Positions 7,512 to 15,926 of a stretch of 64,000 nucleotides of DNA are shown one piece after another. The DNA is from Microlunatus phosphovorus NM-1. Its GTDB lineage: Bacteria; Actinomycetota; Actinomycetes; Propionibacteriales; Propionibacteriaceae. The DNA is taken from positions 620,001 to 684,000 of the forward strand of contig NC_015635.1 of NCBI RefSeq assembly GCF_000270245.1, read 5' to 3'. Both the position numbers and the translations under genes were made by a program. Below the pieces are notes generated by a model. It saw only the letters and a program-made list of their open reading frames with translations. It searched no databases and was not told the DNA's origin. The first letter of the stretch is position 1. Each line of letters starts with the position of its first letter.

Positions 7512-8406
7512 GGCTGACCGCAACCAAGGGCAGCGTGAACGCGCCCGACTGCAGGCCGGCCAGGTCCAGCGTCACGTACCGGAAGCCGGCCGCTCGGACG
7601 GCGCGGAGAACCTCGCCACGCACCGGGTCGGCAGCGATCCGAACAAGATCGTCGGCCGCCAGTTCGAGCCGGGCGATATCGCCGTGATGGCGTACCCGCA
7701 GGTCGCCCAGACCGAGCTCACGGAGAGCCTCCTCGGCGCGGTCGATCTGCGCCAGCTTGTCGGGCGTGACCTCCTCGAAGTGGGGGATCCGGGACGCCAG
7801 GCACGGCGAGGCCGGCTTGTCGGCCACCGTGAGTCCGAGCTCCCGGGCGACGGCCCTGACATCGGCCTTGGTCAGGCCGGCAGCGGCCAACGGCCGGAGC
7901 ACGCCGTGCTCGGTCGCGGCCCGGGCTCCGGGGCGGTCCGGCCGGAGCACGTCGTCCGCATTCTCCCCATAGGCGATGGCGTCCAACCCCAGCGAGGGGG
8001 CGAGGCCGGCGTCGATGGTGGCGAACAGCTCGTCCTTGCAGTGATAGCAGCGATCCGGACCGTTGGCCCGATAGGCGGCTCGATCGCCTTCTTTGGTCTC
8101 CACCTCGACCACGGCGACCCCGAGCTGATCAGCGACGGCGTGGGCGGCGCGTCTTTCCGTGGCCGCGAGGCTGGGAGAGACCCCGAGCAGTGCCACCACT
8201 CGATCCGCACCGAGCACCCGGGCGGCGAGGGCGAGCAGCACGGAGGAGTCCACCCCGCCGGAGAACGCAACACCGAGTCTCTCGATCCCAGCGAGTTCGG
8301 CAGCAACCCGCTCGGTCGCCTGGGCCAGCGGGACGGCTGGTGCGGCGAGATCGGTCACGCTCTGGAGCCTAACCGCCGAGCGGATGTCAGCGGCGTCTGA
8401 GCTCAT
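7504..8406 (-). CDS. larE: LarE, sulfur transferase for NPN cofactor synthesis
   Basis: LarE adenylates the pyridinium carboxylates and replaces them with thiocarboxylates. The 300-residue protein has the PP-loop motif SGGVDSS at residues 49-55 and Cys202 in ASPCLASRIP, the position of the sacrificial cysteine in Lactobacillus LarE. It also has RCYHCK with Cys120 and Cys123. A three-cysteine set is the arrangement linked to [4Fe-4S]-dependent LarE proteins, so this enzyme may be catalytic rather than sacrificial (inference). The ATG at 8406 overlaps the end of the upstream transporter gene by 20 bases; a GTG at 8357 is the alternative start. Confidence 0.93.
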   Translation of the reverse strand: MSSDAADIRSAVRLQSVTDLAAPAVPLAQATERVAAELAGIERLGVAFSGGVDSSVLLALAARVLGADRVVALLGVSPSLAATERRAAHAVADQLGVAVVEVETKEGDRAAYRANGPDRCYHCKDELFATIDAGLAPSLGLDAIAYGENADDVLRPDRPGARAATEHGVLRPLAAAGLTKADVRAVARELGLTVADKPASPCLASRIPHFEEVTPDKLAQIDRAEEALRELGLGDLRVRHHGDIARLELAADDLVRIAADPVRGEVLRAVRAAGFRYVTLDLAGLQSGAFTLPLVAVSHD

Positions 8407-9775
8407 CGCCGGCACCTGCCTGGAGTCGCCAGACCTGAATCAGCGGCAGAACCATGAGCACGGCGAGACCGCCGAAGGCCCAGGCGTAGGCCTCAGACGG
8501 CGGGCTCGGGGACACCTGCTCGCCCAGCCGGAGCAGCATGGCGCCGATAGCGATCCCCAGACCGCTCGCCAGCTGCTGCATCGTGGCCGACAACGTGTTG
8601 GCGCCGGTCATCGCATCGGCGGGGACATCGGCGTACTGCAACGAGTTGTAGGAGCTGAACCCGACGGAGCGGAAGACACCGCTGATCAGCAAGAGTCCGC
8701 CGACCACCGGCAGCGGAGTGGTGGGCTGCAACAGACCGAGAGCCGCGATGACCAGGGCGCCGGCGGCGATGCAACAGATCAGCACCGGGCGGAAGCCGAA
8801 CCGGCGGATCAGCGGGCTGGTCGCCGGTTTGATGGCCATGTTGCCGAGGAAGAGGAGCAGCAACAGGTTGCCGGAGGTGACCGGGGACAGTCCGAAGCCG
8901 ACCTGCAGCAGCAGGGGCACCAGGAACGGGACGGCGTTGATCACCATCCGATAGACCCCACCGCCGAGGTTGCTGACGGCGAAGGTACGGATGCGCAACG
9001 CGCCCAGCTGCAGGATCGGGTGGGGCGTACGCCGCAACCACCACCCGGTCACCACGATCAGGACGGCAGAACCGACTCCTGCGACGAGCACGACAGGCCA
9101 ATCCAGGCCACCGGCCAGTTGCACCAGCTCGAGGAAGATCATGGTGACCGCGAGCGTGCCGCCGCAGAGCACGAAGCCCAGCCAGTCCAAGGGCCGCGGA
9201 TCGTGGTCGCGGGTGGTCGGCACGATCCGTACGGTCACGATCAGGGCGAGCGCTCCCAGCGGGACGTTGATCAAGAAGATCCAGTGCCAGCTGGCGATGG
9301 TCACGATCCACCCGCCGAGGGTCGGCGCGATCACCGGGGCGAGCAGCGCAGGCCAGGTGAGGTACGCGATCGCGTCGAGCAGGTCGGCCTTGGAGGTCTC
9401 GCGCAGCACCACCAGGCGGCCGACCGGGACCATCAGCGCCCCGCCGAAACCCTGCACGATCCGCATCACGACCAGCGTCGGCAGGTTGGGACTGAGCGCA
9501 CAGGCGATCGAGGCGAGGGTGAACACGGCGATGGCGACGGTCAGGATCCGTCGGCCACCGAAGCGATCGGTAAGCCAGCCGCTCACCGGGATACCGGCCG
9601 CCAAGGCGATCAGATAGCCGGTCATCGCGGTGTTGACGTCGACCGGTTCGACCCCGAGATCGGCCGCGATCGCCGGCGCCGCGGTGGACAGGATCGTGCC
9701 GTCCAGGATCTCCATGAAGAAGGTGCCGGCGACCAGCAGCGCGAGCGGCCGGTTCAGCCGCGAACGCGCCGTCAT
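8387..9775 (-). CDS. MFS transporter, DHA2 (EmrB/QacA-like) type
   Basis: This membrane protein of about 462 residues belongs to the drug:H+ antiporter-2 group. It opens with LNRPLALLVAGTFFMEILDGTI and has DRFGGRR after helix 2. The MRIVQGFGGALMVPVGR segment in helix 4-5 is a DHA2 hallmark. The ATG at 9775 matches the family N-terminus; the longer open frame to 10288 runs antiparallel through uxuB and is rejected. It sits 31 bp after uxuB and overlaps larE, so it is probably cotranscribed with both the uronate and NPN genes. Whether it exports a drug or a sugar-acid metabolite cannot be told. Confidence 0.88.
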   Translation of the reverse strand: MTARSRLNRPLALLVAGTFFMEILDGTILSTAAPAIAADLGVEPVDVNTAMTGYLIALAAGIPVSGWLTDRFGGRRILTVAIAVFTLASIACALSPNLPTLVVMRIVQGFGGALMVPVGRLVVLRETSKADLLDAIAYLTWPALLAPVIAPTLGGWIVTIASWHWIFLINVPLGALALIVTVRIVPTTRDHDPRPLDWLGFVLCGGTLAVTMIFLELVQLAGGLDWPVVLVAGVGSAVLIVVTGWWLRRTPHPILQLGALRIRTFAVSNLGGGVYRMVINAVPFLVPLLLQVGFGLSPVTSGNLLLLLFLGNMAIKPATSPLIRRFGFRPVLICCIAAGALVIAALGLLQPTTPLPVVGGLLLISGVFRSVGFSSYNSLQYADVPADAMTGANTLSATMQQLASGLGIAIGAMLLRLGEQVSPSPPSEAYAWAFGGLAVLMVLPLIQVWRLQAGAGDELRRR

Positions 9776-9806
9776 ACGAGCATCGTCGCCCACCTGCCGC
9801 CGTCGG

Positions 9807-11189
9807 TCACGAGTGATGCCTCTCGTGGAGGCGGGACAACACGGCCGCCACCAACTCGTCATCGCTCCCGCGGCCGCTGTCCAGCAGCTCCAGCACGCCT
9901 CGGACGGCTGCTTCGTCAGGCAGCGAGACCAGGCCGAGATAGGGCTCAGCGCCGGCGTCGTTGACCGGCACCCCCGCACCCCGCAGGTGCTGGATCCAGC
10001 CGGCGATCGCGGTCGCGCAGCCGACCGGCACTCGACCGGCCGCACGCTCGGCGCGCAGCACGGGCAACGTGCGTACGGCGATCTTGGTCGACCCATCGGC
10101 GGCGATCTGCGCCAGCCGGTGTCGGATCCGTGGGTTTGCGTAGCGCTCCAGCAGGGCGCTCCGATAGCTGTCGAGATCCTCGGCGGGCAGCGGCAGATGC
10201 GGGACGGTCTCATCCCAGAGCGCCTGCACCCAGCCACGACACACCGGATCGGCGATCGCCTCGTCGATGTAGGTATGCCCGCGGACACTGCCTGCGTACG
10301 CCAGCAAGGAGTGCGATCCGTTCAGCAGCCAGAGCTTGCGCTGTTCGTACGGTGTGACATCGTCGACCAGCTGAGCTCCGGCGGCTTCCCACTGCGGTCG
10401 TCCTGCCGGAAAGGACCCAGCGATCACCCACTCACTGAACGGCTCGGTGGGCACCGGCGCAGCATCGAGATAGCTGCAACGCTCGGCGACCAGCTCCCGA
10501 TCCCCATCCGTCGTAGCCGGCGTGATCCGGTCGACCATGGATGACGCGAAGTCGACGTGGTCGCTGATCCAGTCGACCAGCGATGGATCGACCCCGGCCG
10601 CCAGTGCCGTGACCACACCGGCGGTGGCGGATCCGTTGTGGGGCAGGTTGTCGCAGGACAAGACAGTGATCGGCCCGGCGCCGGCCGCTCGTCGGGCGAG
10701 CAGACCGGCGACCAGCCTGGCCGGCAGGGTGACCACTGCTGCCGAAGCGTCGCTGCGCAACGAGGCGAGATCCTGCTCCACCTCGGGCGTACGCCGCAGT
10801 CCGCCGACGCCATCGGAGAGGTAGGCGGCCTCGGTCATGGTGAGGGTGACCAGCGACACCTCGCTTCGACGCAGATAGTCGAGGTACGTGTCGTGGTCGC
10901 CGGCTGCGTGCACCGCCGATACGGCGCCGAGCAGCTCGAGCCGATCCCCCTCGGGCCCCTTGACGATCAAGGTGTACAGCCCGTCCTGCGGCGCCAGGGC
11001 CAGCGCGGCGTCCGGTCGCCGGCCGGTGAAGGCGGCGATGCCCCACGCGCTCGCATCGGGTGCGTGCGCGGTGTACCAGGCCTGGTGCGCGCGGTGAAAG
11101 TTGCCGAGTCCGAGATGGACGATCTTGATCGGTGCTGCCGGCGGGGCCGCGGGCAGCGACCGGGACAGCCGGGGCAGCGCGGTGGTCAC
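9807..11189 (-). CDS. uxuB: D-mannonate oxidoreductase / fructuronate reductase
   Basis: UxuB interconverts D-fructuronate and D-mannonate with NAD(H), the second step of glucuronate catabolism. The 460-residue protein begins with the dinucleotide-binding pattern IKIVHLGLGNFHRAHQAWYT. It carries the mannitol-dehydrogenase family blocks VLSCDNLPHNG and DRITPAT, then KLWLLNGSHSLLAYAG with the catalytic Lys-Asn-His set. The GTG at 11189 overlaps the uxaC stop as GTGA, so translation is coupled. UxuA (mannonate dehydratase) is not in the window. A broader long-chain polyol dehydrogenase role is possible, but the uxaC context favours fructuronate. Confidence 0.92.
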   Translation of the reverse strand: MTTALPRLSRSLPAAPPAAPIKIVHLGLGNFHRAHQAWYTAHAPDASAWGIAAFTGRRPDAALALAPQDGLYTLIVKGPEGDRLELLGAVSAVHAAGDHDTYLDYLRRSEVSLVTLTMTEAAYLSDGVGGLRRTPEVEQDLASLRSDASAAVVTLPARLVAGLLARRAAGAGPITVLSCDNLPHNGSATAGVVTALAAGVDPSLVDWISDHVDFASSMVDRITPATTDGDRELVAERCSYLDAAPVPTEPFSEWVIAGSFPAGRPQWEAAGAQLVDDVTPYEQRKLWLLNGSHSLLAYAGSVRGHTYIDEAIADPVCRGWVQALWDETVPHLPLPAEDLDSYRSALLERYANPRIRHRLAQIAADGSTKIAVRTLPVLRAERAAGRVPVGCATAIAGWIQHLRGAGVPVNDAGAEPYLGLVSLPDEAAVRGVLELLDSGRGSDDELVAAVLSRLHERHHS

Positions 11190-12598
11190 AGGTTGAAGAC
11201 CTTCCGGGGCGTGGCGTCGACCAGATCGTGGACCACCTCGAAGGCCTCGTCCTCCTCGAGCCGATGCTCGGTGACCAGCTGGGCAAGATAGCCGGCGTCC
11301 AGGCGCCGGGACATGTCGTGCCGCGCCGGGATGGAGCAGAAGGCTCGGGTGTCGTCGATGAAACCGGACGTCTTGCCGAACCCGACGGTCTCGCTGACGG
11401 CGGCCCGGAAGCGCCGGATCGCGTCGGGGGCGTCGAGGAACCACCACGGCGCACCCACGTACACGCTGGGATAGAAGCCGGCCAGCGGCGCGATCTCGCG
11501 GGAGTAGGAGGTCTCGTCCACGGTGAAGATCACCAGCCGGAAGCGTGGCGCGGTGCCGACGGCGTTGAGTAGCGGGCGCAGCGCTTCGGTGAACTCGACC
11601 CGGACGCCGATGTCGCAGCCGACGTCGGCCCCGAATCGTTGCGCGGTCGGTCGGTGGTGATTGCGAGAGATCGCTGGGTGGATGGTCATCACCAGACCGT
11701 CCTCAGCCGACATCCGGCCCATCTCGAACACCAGATGGCGTCGCAACGCGGTGGCCTCGGCCTCGGTGATGGCCCCGGTGCGGGCGCGTCGGTAGAGACG
11801 GCGAGCCTCGGTCTGCTCGAGCGGGTCGGTGCGGGCGTCGGGGTGGCTGTGGTCTGCGGAGACGGCGCCGTTGGCGATGAAATAGCGACGCCGCTCGGCC
11901 AGGGCGGTCAGATAGCCGTCGTAGTCGTCGACCGACTGACCGGCGGCCTCGCCGAGTCGCTCCACATCGCGATTCCAGGTCAGACTGAACGGCTCCAGGT
12001 AGCGGTCGGGACGGAAGGTGGGCACGACCCGCCCGCTCCAATTGGGGTCGGCTGCCAGTCGGCGATGATCGCCGAGGTCGTCACACGGATCGTCCGTGGT
12101 GGCCAGCACGTCGATGCCGAACCTCTCGTACAGGGCCCGGGGCCGGAACTCCGGCGTCGCCAGGCAGCCGGCGATCTGGTCGTAGATCTGGTCGGCGGTG
12201 TCCGCGCTCGGCCGGACAGTCACTCCGAAGATCTCCGACAGCTGGGTGTCCAGCCAGTAGCGCACCGGCGTACCGCGGTAGATGTTCCAGTGATCGCAGA
12301 GCAGTCGGAATGCCCGCCGGGACGACTCCTCGTCGAAGTCCTGCTGAGCGACGCCGAGTTGCTCGAGACCGACGCCGTGAGCGTGCAGCAGCCGGTTCAC
12401 GTAGTGGTCGGGAGTGATCAGCAACGACGTCGGGTCGGCGAACGGCACGTCGTCGGCGAGCCACCGCGCCGGTACGTGACCGTGCGGGGAGATGATCGGC
12501 AGCTGCCGCACCGAGGCGTAGAGCTCACCGGCCAGCCGCCGGACGGCGGGATCGGTCGGTAGCAGGCGGTGCGGATGCAGGGTGAGGGCCGTGACCAT
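11186..12598 (-). CDS. uxaC: Glucuronate (uronate) isomerase
   Basis: UxaC converts D-glucuronate to D-fructuronate, and D-galacturonate to D-tagaturonate. The 470-residue protein shows the amidohydrolase-superfamily metal motif SPHGH at residues 37-41, plus the family blocks DHYVNRLLHAHG, LATTDDPCDDLGDH, PTFRPDRYL and VYVGAPWWFLD. ATG at 12598 is preferred over the one at 12607 because GAGG lies nine bases before it. The gene is first in a minus-strand run with uxuB, the DHA2 transporter and larEBC. Its upstream region contains the 26-base poly-C tract, so expression may vary with tract length. Confidence 0.95.
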   Translation of the reverse strand: MVTALTLHPHRLLPTDPAVRRLAGELYASVRQLPIISPHGHVPARWLADDVPFADPTSLLITPDHYVNRLLHAHGVGLEQLGVAQQDFDEESSRRAFRLLCDHWNIYRGTPVRYWLDTQLSEIFGVTVRPSADTADQIYDQIAGCLATPEFRPRALYERFGIDVLATTDDPCDDLGDHRRLAADPNWSGRVVPTFRPDRYLEPFSLTWNRDVERLGEAAGQSVDDYDGYLTALAERRRYFIANGAVSADHSHPDARTDPLEQTEARRLYRRARTGAITEAEATALRRHLVFEMGRMSAEDGLVMTIHPAISRNHHRPTAQRFGADVGCDIGVRVEFTEALRPLLNAVGTAPRFRLVIFTVDETSYSREIAPLAGFYPSVYVGAPWWFLDAPDAIRRFRAAVSETVGFGKTSGFIDDTRAFCSIPARHDMSRRLDAGYLAQLVTEHRLEEDEAFEVVHDLVDATPRKVFNL

Positions 12599-12705
12599 GC
12601 GCGTCATCCTCGCGCACCCGTCGGTGGCTTCGGCAGCTGTTGCCGGGAGTTGCCGCCACGCTGCGCGGCCCCCGGGCGTTCAGGTCGGCCCCCGGGTGTT
12701 CAGGT

Positions 12706-12731
12706 CCCCCCCCCCCCCCCCCCCCCCCCCC
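12706..12731 (+). repeat. Poly-C homopolymer of 26 bases in the uxaC upstream region
   Basis: Twenty-six consecutive C residues lie 108 bp upstream of the uxaC start and 71 bp after the lacI stop. They are embedded in imperfect repeats of GTTCAGGTCGGCCCC (12678-12750). The minus strand reads as G26, able to form a G-quadruplex, and such runs change length by slippage. The exact length may be uncertain for sequencing reasons. Confidence 0.85.
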
Positions 12732-12801
12732 GCGTTCAGGTCGGCCACGGAGTTCAGGCACGCAAGGGATCAGGCACGCAAGGGATCAGGCCCGCCGCGG
12801 C

Positions 12802-13815
12802 TCAGGCCGGCGCGGGTCCGGTGGAGGCACGAATCACCAATCGCGCGGGCAGGACTACCGACTCGTCGGTCCGAGCGGGCAGCATGCTGATCTTCAGCAG
12901 ATGGCGGACCGCAGCCGAGCCAAGGCTGACCAGCGGCGCCACCACCGTGGTCAGCGGTGGTACGACGAGTTCGGTGTCACGGATGTTGTCGAACCCGATG
13001 ATGCTGACCTGCTCGGGAACCTGGATGCCCGCTTGGCTGATCTCACGGATGAAGCCGATCGCGATCAGGTCGTTGTACGCGACCACGCCGCTGGTGGGGT
13101 GGGCGAGCCAGGCGGACGCGGCTTCTCGTCCGCCCGCTGGGTTGGGCTGGTGTGGACCGCTCCGCCGGATGCCGAGATCGAGCTGGTGGGCCGCTTCGAC
13201 CAGACCCCGCCAGCGGGCACCGTCCGCCCAGGATGCCTCCGGTCCGGCCAGATAGGTGATCCGTTGGTGGCCGAGCCGGGCCAGATGCTCGACCGCCTTG
13301 GTGGTCGCCTGGAGATTGTCCGCCGCTACCGACGGCACTTGGCTGACCAGCCGATTGAGGACCACCAACGGGACCGTCTTGGCGACGGCCAGGATCTGGG
13401 CGTCCGACAGGCGTGAGGAGGTGAGGATGATCCCGTCGGCCACCGAGCCGAGCCGTTGCAGCACCGACTGCTCGACGTCGCTGGACTCCTGCGTTTCGAC
13501 CAGCAGCAGCTCATAGCCCTCGTGTCGGGCGGTCCGCTCGGCGCCTCGGATCATGCCGTAGAAGACCGGGTTGGTGATGTCGGCCACCACCATCGCCAAC
13601 AGCCGGGTCGGCTCGGCGGAGGTCGATCGTTGTCTGCTCTCGGCGCGGTAGCCCAGCTCGGCTGCCACCCTGCGTACGTGTTCGGCAGTGCGGAAGCTCA
13701 CCCGACCCGGTTTGGACAGGGCCCGCGAGACGGTGGACGGGGCCACGCCGGCGGCGGCCGCGACGTCGTAGATCGTGACCTGCTTGCCCTGCTCCTGGAG
13801 TCTGCGATCAGTCAT
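12802..13815 (-). CDS. LacI-family transcriptional regulator
   Basis: This 337-residue repressor has the LacI helix-turn-helix at residues 13-40 (VTIYDVAAAAGVAPSTVSRA) and the hinge-helix region, followed by a periplasmic-binding-protein-like sugar domain. The segment QVSIIGFDNIRDTELVVPPLTTV is the usual LacI C-terminal signature. It lies between uxaC (same strand, downstream) and the divergent sugar isomerase operon, so it probably controls one or both. A candidate operator is at 13916-13929. The ATG at 13815 fits the family N-terminus; an earlier in-frame start would add nine residues. Confidence 0.92.
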   Translation of the reverse strand: MTDRRLQEQGKQVTIYDVAAAAGVAPSTVSRALSKPGRVSFRTAEHVRRVAAELGYRAESRQRSTSAEPTRLLAMVVADITNPVFYGMIRGAERTARHEGYELLLVETQESSDVEQSVLQRLGSVADGIILTSSRLSDAQILAVAKTVPLVVLNRLVSQVPSVAADNLQATTKAVEHLARLGHQRITYLAGPEASWADGARWRGLVEAAHQLDLGIRRSGPHQPNPAGGREAASAWLAHPTSGVVAYNDLIAIGFIREISQAGIQVPEQVSIIGFDNIRDTELVVPPLTTVVAPLVSLGSAAVRHLLKISMLPARTDESVVLPARLVIRASTGPAPA

Positions 13816-13915
13816 GGTCTCGCTCGGGCTCGGGCCGCACACCGGTCATGGGTGGGGCCTCTCGGGGTGTGGGAGCGGATCTGGAAGGGGGTCGGGAGCA
13901 GGTCTGGCAATAACT

Positions 13916-13929
13916 GGCAAGTCGTTGCC
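13916..13929. promoter_or_regulatory. Candidate LacI-family operator
   Basis: GGCAAGTCGTTGCC is an inverted repeat (GGCAA-N4-TTGCC) in the divergent promoter region between lacI and the sugar isomerase gene. A further TGGCAA half-site lies ten bases upstream. Size and position fit LacI-family sites. The centre is not a perfect CG dyad, so this is tentative. Confidence 0.35.
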
Positions 13930-13986
13930 GAGATCATCGCACGGCTGCCACCATCGCGGACGAGGAACGAGGAGGAGCGACAACTG

Positions 13987-14814
13987 ATGTGGACACTGTC
14001 CGGGTTCGTGGATGAGATCGACGACGACTTCGCCGTCCAATGCCGGGTGGCGGCAGGTCTCGGTCTGAAATATGTGGAGATCAGGAGTGCGTGGGGCACC
14101 AACATCCTGGATCTCGACGATGACCAGCTCCGCCGATTGCGCGAGATCCTGGCCGAGCACGAGCTGCAGGTGTCGAGCATCGGCTCACCGATCGGCAAGA
14201 TCGGTATCGGCGACGACTTCGAGCCGCACCTGGCACGGATGGTGCACGCCGTCGAGGTGGCCCAGCTGCTGCAGGCTCCCTATCTGCGGTTGTTCTCGTT
14301 CTTCATCCCCGTCGGGGACGACCCGGACTCCTACCGCGACGAGGTGCTGCGCCGGATGCGGGCGTTGGCCGATGTCGCCGAAGCCGGTGGCGTGATCGCG
14401 GTGCACGAGAACGAGAAGGAGATCTACGGCGACATCCCGCGGCGCTGCCTCGACATCGTCACCACGGTCGACTCCCCGAATCTCCGGCTGGCCTGGGATC
14501 CGGCCAACTTCGTGCAGTGCGGGGTCGCGCCCTTCACCGACGGGTACGCCGACTTGCGGCCGCACACCGTCTATATCCAGATCAAGGACGCTCTGTTCGC
14601 CGATTCCTCGGTGGTGGTCGCCGGCGTCGGCGACGGCCAGGTCGCGGAGACGATCCGGGCCCTGCGGGCCGACGGATTCGACGGGTTCTTCTCTCTCGAG
14701 CCGCATCTCGGCACCCAGAACTCCCTGGGTGGTTTCTCCGGTGCGGACCTGTGGGCGGGAGCCCACGAAGCGTTCACCCGGCTCCTCCGCGCAGAAGGGA
14801 TCGCGTACGCATGA
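13987..14814 (+). CDS. Sugar phosphate isomerase/epimerase-like TIM barrel
   Basis: This 275-residue protein of the AP-endonuclease-2/xylose-isomerase-like family probably binds a divalent metal and isomerises or epimerises a sugar or keto-sugar. Family marks are GLKYVEIRSAWG, IAVHENEKEIYGD with the metal-binding Glu, LRLAWDPANFVQCG and DGFFSLEPH. The ATG at 13987 follows GGAGGAG at the right distance; the longer frame to 13456 is antisense to lacI. It is the first gene of a three-gene operon, and its stop overlaps the next start as ATGA. The actual sugar is unknown. Confidence 0.87.
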   Translation: MWTLSGFVDEIDDDFAVQCRVAAGLGLKYVEIRSAWGTNILDLDDDQLRRLREILAEHELQVSSIGSPIGKIGIGDDFEPHLARMVHAVEVAQLLQAPYLRLFSFFIPVGDDPDSYRDEVLRRMRALADVAEAGGVIAVHENEKEIYGDIPRRCLDIVTTVDSPNLRLAWDPANFVQCGVAPFTDGYADLRPHTVYIQIKDALFADSSVVVAGVGDGQVAETIRALRADGFDGFFSLEPHLGTQNSLGGFSGADLWAGAHEAFTRLLRAEGIAYA

Positions 14815-15926
14815 CCACGTCCAGTCAGCAGTCCGCCCAGCCGGATCGGCGCCGGATCGCCCTGGTAGGGGCCGGTGTCATCGGGCGGCACCATGCCCGG
14901 GTGATCGGCGAGCTGGCCGACCGGCTCGAGCTGGTTGCGGTGATCGACCCGGCCACCGAGCTGGCCCAGCAGCTCGTCGACACCTATGGCGGCAAACCGT
15001 TCGCCAGCCTTGCCGAGGCGCTGAACGGTGCCGAGGTGGATCTGGTAGCGATCTGCACGCCGACCGGAAACCATGGCCCGGCGGCGATCGAGGCGCTGCG
15101 GGCCGGCAAGGACGTGATCATCGAGAAACCGGCGGAGATCACCGTCGAACGAACCGACGAGATCATCGCGGCGCAGCGGGCGACCGGACGGCTGGTCAGT
15201 GTCATCTCCCAGCATCGCTTCGATCCGTCGACCGAGGTGGCGGTCGCGGCGATCGCCCGCGGCGAGCTGGGCAGGCTGACCAGCGGGATCGCCTCGATCG
15301 ACTGGTGGCGCGGCCAGAGCTACTACGACTCCGGCGCCTGGCGCGGCACCTGGGAGCTCGACGGCGGTGGTGCCTTGATGAATCAGGGTGTGCACACCAT
15401 CGACCTGCTGGTCGCCACCTTGGGGCGGCCGGTGGAGGTCTTCGCTTACACCGGGACGCTCGCCCACGAACGGATCGAGGTCGAGGACGTCGCCGTCGGT
15501 GTGGTGCGATTCGAGAACGGCGCGCTCGGGGTGCTGCATGCCACCACCGCCGCGTACCCGGGGATGAGTGCTCGGCTGCAGGTGCACGGTGACCGGGGCT
15601 CGCTGGTGATCGACAACGACCTGCTGACCTTCATCCACCGCACGCCGACCGACGGCGGGGCAGCTGAGCGGGCGTACGGGGACCCCAACGCCGATCTCAA
15701 CCAGGTCGGCGAATTCCCTGCGGCCGCGACACCGGTCCAGACGGCGGGCGCCGACCCGGGTGCCCTCGGCGTTGCCGCCCATCTCCGTCAGTACGAGAAC
15801 GTGCTGGCTGCCCTGGACGGGACCGAAGAGCTCCGAGTCGACCTGGAGGTGAACCGCCAGGCGATCGCCATCATCACCGGCGTCTACGAGTCGGCTCGAA
15901 CGGGTCGGCCTGTGAAGCTGTCATGA
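14811..15926 (+). CDS. Gfo/Idh/MocA-family oxidoreductase
   Basis: This 371-residue NAD(P)-dependent sugar or inositol dehydrogenase is probably cytoplasmic. The Rossmann motif is VGAGVIGRHHARV near residue 20. The family signature IIEKPAEITVERTDEI contains the EKP lysine, and the active-site block GGGALMNQGVHTIDLLVATLG carries the catalytic HxxD. Start and stop overlap both neighbours by four bases, so the three genes are translationally coupled. Dehydrogenase-isomerase pairs of this kind commonly degrade inositols, keto-inositols or rare sugars; the substrate here is open. Confidence 0.9.
   Translation: MTTSSQQSAQPDRRRIALVGAGVIGRHHARVIGELADRLELVAVIDPATELAQQLVDTYGGKPFASLAEALNGAEVDLVAICTPTGNHGPAAIEALRAGKDVIIEKPAEITVERTDEIIAAQRATGRLVSVISQHRFDPSTEVAVAAIARGELGRLTSGIASIDWWRGQSYYDSGAWRGTWELDGGGALMNQGVHTIDLLVATLGRPVEVFAYTGTLAHERIEVEDVAVGVVRFENGALGVLHATTAAYPGMSARLQVHGDRGSLVIDNDLLTFIHRTPTDGGAAERAYGDPNADLNQVGEFPAAATPVQTAGADPGALGVAAHLRQYENVLAALDGTEELRVDLEVNRQAIAIITGVYESARTGRPVKLS

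Noticed and set aside
9776-10288. N-terminal extension of the DHA2 transporter
   Set aside because: The extra ~170 codons are antisense to uxuB, and family similarity starts at the ATG at 9775.
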